From an uncultured Peptococcaceae bacterium (GTDB lineage: Bacteria; Bacillota; Dehalobacteriia; UBA4068; JAAVYR01): 10,856 nt of DNA. The notes beneath the pieces were generated by a model. It was not told the origin of the DNA. It searched no databases and saw only the letters and a program-made list of their open reading frames with translations. The stretch is taken from contig CATIYQ010000039.1 of NCBI GenBank assembly GCA_949739465.1, forward strand, positions 1 through 10,856, given 5' to 3'. Each line of letters starts with the position of its first letter. Position 1 is the stretch's first letter. This document shows positions 5,500 through 10,856 of this stretch, piece after piece. The translations under genes were made by a program, and so were the position numbers.

Positions 5500-6606
5500 A
5501 TGAATTTAGAATTTATCGAAGCATTGCGGGATTTGGAAAAAGAAAAGGGTATTGATGCCGATGTGTTGATTGAAGCCATTGAAGCCGCCTTAATTTCCGC
5601 TTATAAAAAGAACTTTGGTTCTTCTCAAAATGTACGGGTGGAAATCGACAAGGAATACGGCGATGTCCATGTTTATTTCCGTAAAACTGTGGTAGCGGAA
5701 GTAACCGACGACCGCAATGAAGTGTCTCTCGCAGAAGCACAGGAATTAGACCCGGAATTTGAAGAAGGGGACTTATTGGAATCGGAAGTAACACCTCGTT
5801 CCTTTGGTCGGATTGCTGCCCAAACTGCCAAACAGGTAGTAGTACAGCGGCTCAGAGAAGCGGAACGAAACATGGTTTATGACGCTTATATCGGACAAGA
5901 GGGAGATATCGTCAACGGTATTGTGCTTCGTCAGGAAAATAAAAATGTTTATGTGGACTTAGGAAAAACAGAAGCTCTGATGCTGCCTTCCGAACAAATT
6001 TCTACGGAACGGTATCGGACCGGTGACAGAATGAAATTCTACATTTTGGAAGTAAAGAAAAATAATAAAGGACCACAAATCTTTGTTTCTCGTACTCATC
6101 CTGGACTCTTAAAGCGGTTGTTTGAAATGGAAGTGCCGGAAATCTATGACGGCACGGTAGAAATCAAATCGGTAGTAAGAGAAGCTGGCGCTCGGTCCAA
6201 AGTAGCCGTTTATTGCGCTGATGAAAATGTAGACCCTGTAGGGGCTTGCGTTGGTGCAAAAGGTATGCGGGTACAGGATATTGTCAATGAATTGGGCGGG
6301 GAAAAAATCGAAATTATCCGTTGGGACGAAGACCCTATCATCTTTGTCAGCAACGCGTTAAGTCCGTCTAAAGTGGTATCCGTTGATATTTATCCGGAGG
6401 AAAAATTTGCTAAAGTTGTAGTGCCTGATTATCAATTGTCTCTTGCTATTGGCAAAGAAGGGCAAAACGCTCGTCTGGCGGCGAAACTAACTAACTGGAA
6501 AATCGATATCAAGAGTGAAAGCCAAGCGGCAGAAGAAGCAGAAAATCAACAGTCGGATATGCTTGACCAAGAAGTTATGGTTGAAGCAGACGAGATGGAG
6601 GAATAG
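5500..6606 (+). CDS. nusA: Transcription termination/antitermination factor NusA
   Basis: The 368-residue RNA-polymerase-binding factor modulates pausing, intrinsic termination and antitermination. Domains in order: the N-terminal polymerase-binding domain (about 1-125), an S1 domain from about residue 133 (GDIVNGIVLRQENKNVYVDLG), KH1 containing DPVGACVGAKGMRVQDI, and KH2 containing LAIGKEGQNARLAAKLT. A short acidic tail follows (EEAENQQSDMLDQEVMVEADEMEE). The C-terminal acidic repeats of proteobacterial NusA are absent, as is normal in Bacillota, where the protein is about 370 residues. AGGAGAGGGG ends seven bases before the ATG. The gap after rimP is 46 bases and shows no terminator. The last codons contain the Shine-Dalgarno of the next gene. 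It probably controls its own operon through the leader hairpin at 4915-4943. Confidence 0.98.
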   Translation: MNLEFIEALRDLEKEKGIDADVLIEAIEAALISAYKKNFGSSQNVRVEIDKEYGDVHVYFRKTVVAEVTDDRNEVSLAEAQELDPEFEEGDLLESEVTPRSFGRIAAQTAKQVVVQRLREAERNMVYDAYIGQEGDIVNGIVLRQENKNVYVDLGKTEALMLPSEQISTERYRTGDRMKFYILEVKKNNKGPQIFVSRTHPGLLKRLFEMEVPEIYDGTVEIKSVVREAGARSKVAVYCADENVDPVGACVGAKGMRVQDIVNELGGEKIEIIRWDEDPIIFVSNALSPSKVVSVDIYPEEKFAKVVVPDYQLSLAIGKEGQNARLAAKLTNWKIDIKSESQAAEEAENQQSDMLDQEVMVEADEMEE

Positions 6607-6608
6607 TT

Positions 6609-6878
6609 TTGAACAAAAAACCTTTGCCTCAGCGTATGTGCGTGGGGTGTCGGGAAATGAAAGAGAAACGAGAGCTGATTCGCGTGGTAAAAACGCCGGA
6701 AGGTGAGATTACCATCGACGCGACGGGGAGAATGAACGGCAGAGGTGCTTATCTTTGTCCTCATGAGGATTGTTTGCAAAAGGCGGTAAAGTCCAAAGGA
6801 CTGGAACGGGCATTCAAACAACAAATCACAGCGGAAATCTTTGCTTCGTTAAAGGAGCGTCTGGGTCAACATGAATGA
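6609..6878 (+). CDS. rnpM: YlxR-family RNA-binding protein (RNase P modulator RnpM)
   Basis: This is an 89-residue basic protein of the YlxR family. It shows CVGC at residues 11-14, RELIRVVKTPEG, the hallmark GRMNGRGAYLC and a second cysteine pair (Cys50, Cys55). The four cysteines could bind a metal, but this is not shown. The B. subtilis homologue has been reported to bind and modulate RNase P and was renamed RnpM; the older name is ylxR. The start is TTG at 6609, two bases after the nusA stop, chosen because GGAGG at 6597-6601 lies seven bases upstream. A later ATG (codon 10) would remove the conserved PQRMCVGC lead-in. It overlaps rplGA by eight bases. Confidence 0.93.
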   Translation: MNKKPLPQRMCVGCREMKEKRELIRVVKTPEGEITIDATGRMNGRGAYLCPHEDCLQKAVKSKGLERAFKQQITAEIFASLKERLGQHE

Positions 6879-7179
6879 GGAGAAAATAAAAGCCCTGTTG
6901 GGCTTTGCCCAGAAGGCGCGTAAGGTTATTTCCGGGGACGATATGGTCATTGCTGGTATGAAAAAGAAACAGGTATTCTTTGTGGTGTTGGCGATGGACG
7001 CTTCCGAATATGTAGGAAAAGAAGTACGCTACTATGCGGAAAAGTATCAAATCCCATTGATAGAGGGGTTTGATAAGGGGACATTAGGGCTGGTTATCGG
7101 AAAATCTCCACGGGCTGTTTTGGGTGTAACGGATAAAAATTTTGCAGCGGGTATGCAAAAGAGCATTTCTGCGGTATAA
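6871..7179 (+). CDS. rplGA: L7Ae-family ribosomal protein / K-turn RNA-binding protein (YlxQ)
   Basis: This is a 102-residue L7Ae/L30e-fold protein, the gene known as ylxQ or rplGA in B. subtilis. Visible family features are LLGFAQKARKVISGDD near the N-terminus, VVLAMDASE in the middle, and GTLGLVIGKSPRAVLGVTDKNFA in the C-terminal half. Members bind kink-turn RNA motifs; the cellular role of this paralogue is not settled. The ATG at 6871 overlaps the rnpM stop by eight bases, which suggests translational coupling. The nearest Shine-Dalgarno (AAAGGAG, 6851-6857) is a rather long 13 bases upstream, consistent with reinitiation. Length is normal. Confidence 0.94.
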   Translation: MNEEKIKALLGFAQKARKVISGDDMVIAGMKKKQVFFVVLAMDASEYVGKEVRYYAEKYQIPLIEGFDKGTLGLVIGKSPRAVLGVTDKNFAAGMQKSISAV

Positions 7180-7232
7180 TATATGTTTAGAGGGCTATAT
7201 TGGCTTTGGATAGAAGAGGAGTGGTTTCATTA

Positions 7233-9917
7233 ATGGCAAAAGTAAAAGTATATGAATTGGCAAAGGAATTAAATTGCGACAGCAAAACCATTATCCAACA
7301 ATTAGATAAAATAGGTTGCGTTGTAAAGACCCATATGAGTGTAGTTGAGGAAAACTTTGCAGCAAAAATCCGAGAAAAATTTGCAGCAGGCGAAATCAAG
7401 AAGTCCACAGGTGGTAAAAGTAAATCTGTGGAGGAAAAGAAACCGACAAACGACGGCTTCGTACCCCGTGTGGTAAGAATCCCTAAAGCTGCAGCAATGG
7501 AAGAGGCGGCAGCGGCAGCAGAACAGGAACATAAAGACGTTATAAATCCTGCCGAAAGTGGAGAAACTGCTGCTTCCCCAGAAGAAAAAAAGGAAACAGA
7601 AACGGTTCAAAAGATGGCTGTGGCAGAGCAACCTAAAATTGAAAAATCTGTTGTATCTCCAAAAGAGGAAGAAAAACAACCTTTGCCAAAGGAAAAAACA
7701 AACCAAACTCCTTCTATGCAAAAAGAACAAAAAGAGAATCGTTTTCAAACGAGCAGACCCGGGGAAAAAACGGAACAAGGCGGTAAGGGTCCTGCTCCTG
7801 TTGGTGATAGAAAATTCCAAGGTCAGAATGATAACAGAGGAAAGACTTTTAACAACAATAGCCGTCCCTTTCATAAAGACTTTACCGGTAAGGATAAGGA
7901 TGCAGACGATAATAAGTCTTTCCATAATAACAGAGCCGGCGGTAACAGAGGGGCGAAGCCTGGCAGTAATGCGCCCGGCGTGATGCCGGGTACGAAATAT
8001 ACCCCGACGCCCGTAGAGAAACAGGCAAGTCGTAAAGGTGACAAAAAGCAATATAAAGACAAGGAAATGGGAAATAACCGTCGCAACAACTATGGCGGCG
8101 ATAAGGAAATCCGTTGGAAATCCAATAAAAAACAGAAGCAGGTAAAACAACAAATGCCACCAGTTATACCAAAGAAAATTATTATCGGAGAAACCATTAT
8201 TGTCCAAGAATTAGCTAAGAGTATGGGAAAAACCGCTGCTGAGCTAATTAAGAAATTATTTGGTTTAGGTGTTATGGTAACGGTAAACCAGGAAATCGAC
8301 TCTGACACCGCTATCCTGTTAGGGGAAGAATTCGGCATTACCGTAGAAGTACAAGTGGATAAGGCCATGGAAATCATGGAGGATGTGGAAGATGCAGCAG
8401 ACACCTTAGTGGAACGTCCGCCGGTAGTTACGGTCATGGGACACGTAGACCATGGTAAAACTTCTCTCTTAGACGCCATTCGGGAAGCCAATGTTATCGC
8501 TACCGAAGCGGGCGGCATCACCCAGCATATTGGGGCATATCAGGTGGAAATTAACAATAAAAAAATTACCTTCTTGGATACGCCCGGTCATGAAGCCTTC
8601 ACGGCAATGCGCGCTAGAGGCGCTCAGATTACAGACGTTGCCATTCTGGTTGTAGCGGCAGACGACGGTGTGATGCCCCAAACCGTAGAAGCCATTGACC
8701 ATGCGAAAGCTGCAGGCGTACCGATTATCGTGGCAATTAACAAAATCGATAAGCCCGGCGCTAACCCTGATAAGGTAAAACAGGAATTGACCGAGTATGG
8801 CTTAGTCGGTGAAGATTGGGGCGGCGATACCATTATGGTGCCGATTTCCGCCAAGAAAGGGGAAAATATTTCTCAATTATTGGAAATGGTGCTTTTGGTA
8901 GCGGAAATTGCCGAATTAAAAGCTAACCCAAATCGAAATGCCCGAGGGACTGTTATCGAATCTCAATTGGATAAAGGCAGAGGTCCTGTGGCAACCTTAT
9001 TGGTACAGAAAGGTACCTTGAAGGTGGGCGATAATATCATTGCCGGGGCGGTCTTTGGGAAAGTTCGTGCCATGATGGATGATAAAGGCAGACGGGTAAA
9101 AGTAGCGACACCTTCTACGCCGGTAGAAGTATTGGGCTTCTCCGAAGTGCCGCCGGCAGGGGAAATCTTCTTATCGGTGGAAGATGAAAAATCTGCTCGT
9201 ATGGTTGCTTCTCGTCAACACGCCAAACGTCGGGAAGACGAAATGCGTAAATCCTCTAAAGTCAGCTTAGACGACCTCTTCAAACAAATCGAACAAGGGG
9301 AAATCAAGGAGCTGAATGTTATCATTAAAGCAGATGTTCACGGTTCGGCGGAAGCTGTTCGCCAATCCTTGGAGAAACTTGCTACGGATGAAGTAAAAGT
9401 GACTGTTATCCACAGTGGCGTTGGTGCAATCAGCGAATCCGATGTTATGTTGGCGTCTTCTTCTAATGCCATTATCATCGGCTTTAATGTTCGCCCGGAT
9501 GCTAATACCAAGAAAGCCGCAGAATACGAAGAAGTAGATATTCGCCTGTATCGGGTTATCTACGACGCCATTGATGATGTGAAGAAAGCCATGGCCGGTC
9601 TTCTTGCACCGGAATATAAAGAAAATGTTCTCGGTCATGCGGAAGTTCGTATGGTTATTAAAGTGCCGAAAGCGGGAAATGTTGCCGGCAGTTATATTAC
9701 TGACGGGAAGATTACCAGACAGTGTCAGGTTCGGGTTATCCGCGACGGCATTGTGGTAACAGAAGGCAAAATCGAATCCCTGAAACGGTTCAAAGACGAT
9801 GTCAAGGAAGTGGCTACCGGCTTTGAATGCGGTATTGGTATTGAAGACTTTAACGATGTAAAAGAAGGCGATATCATTGAAGCCTTCGTCATGGAAGAAA
9901 TTGCCAGACAACTGTAA
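7233..9917 (+). CDS. infB: Translation initiation factor IF-2
   Basis: This is an 894-residue GTPase that brings initiator tRNA to the 30S subunit and promotes subunit joining. A first IF2_N domain lies at residues 1-50 (VYELAKELNCDSKTIIQQLDKIG). It is followed by a long charged, Asn/Gly/Lys-rich, probably disordered linker (about 60-310) and a second IF2_N domain (about 319-369). The G domain has GHVDHGKT at 403-410, GGIT at 427-430, DTPGH at 449-453, NKID at 503-506 and SAK at 539-541. Domains II, III and IV follow. I start at ATG 7233 because MAKVKVYELAKELN is the family N-terminus and AGAGGAG lies 11 bases upstream. A TTG at 7200 in the same frame would add 11 unconserved residues. Length is typical of Bacillota with long linkers. 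Confidence 0.97.
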   Translation: MAKVKVYELAKELNCDSKTIIQQLDKIGCVVKTHMSVVEENFAAKIREKFAAGEIKKSTGGKSKSVEEKKPTNDGFVPRVVRIPKAAAMEEAAAAAEQEHKDVINPAESGETAASPEEKKETETVQKMAVAEQPKIEKSVVSPKEEEKQPLPKEKTNQTPSMQKEQKENRFQTSRPGEKTEQGGKGPAPVGDRKFQGQNDNRGKTFNNNSRPFHKDFTGKDKDADDNKSFHNNRAGGNRGAKPGSNAPGVMPGTKYTPTPVEKQASRKGDKKQYKDKEMGNNRRNNYGGDKEIRWKSNKKQKQVKQQMPPVIPKKIIIGETIIVQELAKSMGKTAAELIKKLFGLGVMVTVNQEIDSDTAILLGEEFGITVEVQVDKAMEIMEDVEDAADTLVERPPVVTVMGHVDHGKTSLLDAIREANVIATEAGGITQHIGAYQVEINNKKITFLDTPGHEAFTAMRARGAQITDVAILVVAADDGVMPQTVEAIDHAKAAGVPIIVAINKIDKPGANPDKVKQELTEYGLVGEDWGGDTIMVPISAKKGENISQLLEMVLLVAEIAELKANPNRNARGTVIESQLDKGRGPVATLLVQKGTLKVGDNIIAGAVFGKVRAMMDDKGRRVKVATPSTPVEVLGFSEVPPAGEIFLSVEDEKSARMVASRQHAKRREDEMRKSSKVSLDDLFKQIEQGEIKELNVIIKADVHGSAEAVRQSLEKLATDEVKVTVIHSGVGAISESDVMLASSSNAIIIGFNVRPDANTKKAAEYEEVDIRLYRVIYDAIDDVKKAMAGLLAPEYKENVLGHAEVRMVIKVPKAGNVAGSYITDGKITRQCQVRVIRDGIVVTEGKIESLKRFKDDVKEVATGFECGIGIEDFNDVKEGDIIEAFVMEEIARQL

Positions 9918-9951
9918 AATAATAAGAAGCTAAAATAGCACAATAAAACAG

Positions 9952-9984
9952 AAAGAGAGTGGTATGGTAAATCCCTCTCTTTTT
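9952..9984 (+). terminator. Weak intrinsic terminator between infB and rbfA
   Basis: An 8-bp stem (9952-9959 with 9975-9982, AAAGAGAG paired to CTCTCTTT) encloses a 15-base loop. It could extend by two G-C pairs across a bulged T. A short T-run ends at 9984. The stem is mostly A-T and the tract short, so partial read-through into rbfA is expected. No separate promoter for rbfA is convincing, so this is best read as an internal attenuator. Confidence 0.6.
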
Positions 9985-10003
9985 GTAAATAGGAGGATAG
10001 AAT

Positions 10004-10396
10004 ATGGCACAATATCGTTTAGGTAGACTGGGTGAGGAAATGAAAAAGGAGTTGTCTGATATTATCCGCTATCAATTGGACGACCCACGTCTTACCATGG
10101 TATCGATTTTACGGGTTAACGTTACCAGAGATTTGCGGTATGCGCGGGTGTTTATCACGGCGTTAAACCAAGATACTTCTTTAGAGGAAATTGCCGATGT
10201 GCTGACCCAGTCAAAAGGATATATTCGCCGGGAGCTGGCAAAACGGATTAAGGTACGATATATTCCGGAACCGTTATTTGTTCCCGATGACTCCATTGCC
10301 TATGGCATGAAAATGTCTAAAATCATTGATGAATGTATCCAGGAAGATGAAGAAAAGGCAGTCAGTGATGATATTTCATTGGCAGAAGAGGAATAG
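10004..10396 (+). CDS. rbfA: Ribosome-binding factor A
   Basis: This is a 130-residue KH-type protein that binds the 30S subunit during late maturation of the 16S rRNA 5' end. Family features are RLGEEMKKELSDIIRYQLDDPRL at the N-terminus, VTRDLRYARVFI in the core, and GYIRRELAKRIKVRYIPEPLFVPDDSI leading into the C-terminal helix. A short acidic tail (about 113-130) follows and is variable in the family. AGGAGG at 9991-9996 is seven bases before the ATG. It follows infB by 86 bases with the weak terminator between, so its expression may be lower than that of infB. It functions in the same 30S maturation step as RimP at the head of the operon. Confidence 0.96.
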   Translation: MAQYRLGRLGEEMKKELSDIIRYQLDDPRLTMVSILRVNVTRDLRYARVFITALNQDTSLEEIADVLTQSKGYIRRELAKRIKVRYIPEPLFVPDDSIAYGMKMSKIIDECIQEDEEKAVSDDISLAEEE

Positions 10397-10438
10397 ATTT
10401 TAGTTTTGGTTGAAAAAGTTTCTTGGGTAGGTGAAATT

Positions 10439-10856
10439 ATGTTAGCGTTCAAAAATCAAGAGGAATGGCTGACTCTGGCAAAGAAGATAGACCAAATTAT
10501 TCTAGCAGGGCGAGAAATCATGGTCATTGGTCATATCAATCCTGACGGCGATTGCGTTGGTTCCATGCTTGCTGTGTATCACTATTATGGCAGCAAAGGA
10601 AAACAGGTAACGCCTGTATTGATGGATAGCGTACCTCTTTATTTAACGGGACTTGCCGGAGCGGAACAGATTGTTTCTTTAGCCGATTATCAGGGGAATC
10701 CCGATGTTATCATTCTTGTGGATTGTAATAGCCTGGGCAGGGCGGGGGACGATAAATTGTCCGCGCTTTCCGAACACGCTCAGGTGGTGAATATTGACCA
10801 TCATGCTATGGTAAATCCTCAGGAACGGCTGGAGGATGGCATTCGTCTGGCAGACC
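10439..10856 (+). CDS. nrnA: DHH-family phosphoesterase, NrnA-type oligoribonuclease/pAp phosphatase (3' end outside window)
   Basis: An open frame runs from ATG 10439 to the window end, 139 codons without a stop. The translation starts MLAFKNQEEWLTLAKKID. It contains the DHH-superfamily motifs in order: GHINPDGDCVGS (residues 36-47), the metal-binding aspartate in ILVDCNSLGRAG (about 96-107), and the diagnostic NIDHH (about 121-125). These match NrnA/Orn-type enzymes, which degrade short RNA or pGpG and dephosphorylate pAp with Mn. The DHHA1 substrate-binding domain lies beyond the window, so a related DHH specificity cannot be excluded. Only a weak AGGTG precedes the start, 42 bases after rbfA. 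A DHH gene at this place is a recurrent arrangement in Bacillota, usually followed by truB and ribF. Confidence 0.88.
   Translation, partial: MLAFKNQEEWLTLAKKIDQIILAGREIMVIGHINPDGDCVGSMLAVYHYYGSKGKQVTPVLMDSVPLYLTGLAGAEQIVSLADYQGNPDVIILVDCNSLGRAGDDKLSALSEHAQVVNIDHHAMVNPQERLEDGIRLAD

Noticed and set aside
7200..7232. TTG at 7200 as the infB start
   Set aside because: The extra residues are not family-like, and the ATG at 7233 has both a Shine-Dalgarno and the conserved IF2 N-terminus.
7302..8207. A 301-codon open frame on the minus strand opposite infB
   Set aside because: It lies opposite the low-complexity IF2 linker. Its product is a run of Phe, Leu, Cys and Arg that mirrors Lys/Glu codons. 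No ribosome binding site or family resemblance is visible.

Overview
The window reads as ordinary chromosome of an endospore-forming member of the Bacillota. The evidence is a SpoIVA C-terminus, Shine-Dalgarno sites close to the full AGGAGG, sigma-A type promoters, and the rimP-nusA-rnpM-rplGA-infB-rbfA gene order followed by a DHH phosphoesterase. I cannot place it to genus from sequence alone. A diderm Negativicutes or a Clostridia host would both fit. All genes lie on the + strand. I see no mobile element, CRISPR array, prophage or obviously foreign gene.

Region 1 (1-997) holds the 3' end of spoIVA and, 14 bases downstream, a small ferritin-like diiron protein. A strong intrinsic terminator closes this unit, so the ferritin-like gene appears to share the spoIVA transcript.

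Region 2 (1008-4593) is an aspartate-family amino-acid operon, hom-thrB-lysC, behind an extended -10 promoter. LysC makes aspartyl phosphate, Hom reduces the semialdehyde to homoserine, and ThrB phosphorylates homoserine towards threonine. Threonine synthase is not present here. lysC carries a full internal Shine-Dalgarno and in-frame ATG, which would yield a separate regulatory (beta) subunit as in Bacillus subtilis aspartokinase II.

Region 3 (4594-4985) is mostly non-coding. It contains a large inverted repeat that overlaps a consensus promoter, a tRNA-Pro(GGG) with its own terminator, and then the promoter and leader of the translation operon. That leader contains a compact terminator hairpin with an interrupted U-tract, which looks like a NusA-dependent autoregulatory attenuator.

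Region 4 (4986-10856) is the transcription/translation operon: rimP (30S maturation), nusA (elongation and termination), rnpM/ylxR, rplGA/ylxQ (L7Ae family), infB (IF2), rbfA (30S maturation) and the start of an nrnA-type DHH phosphoesterase cut by the window end. A second weak terminator lies between infB and rbfA and may reduce distal expression.

I found no undescribed system of genes. The points most worth checking are regulatory (the nusA leader, the palindromic tRNA promoter, the lysC internal start) and the spoIVA/ferritin-like pairing.
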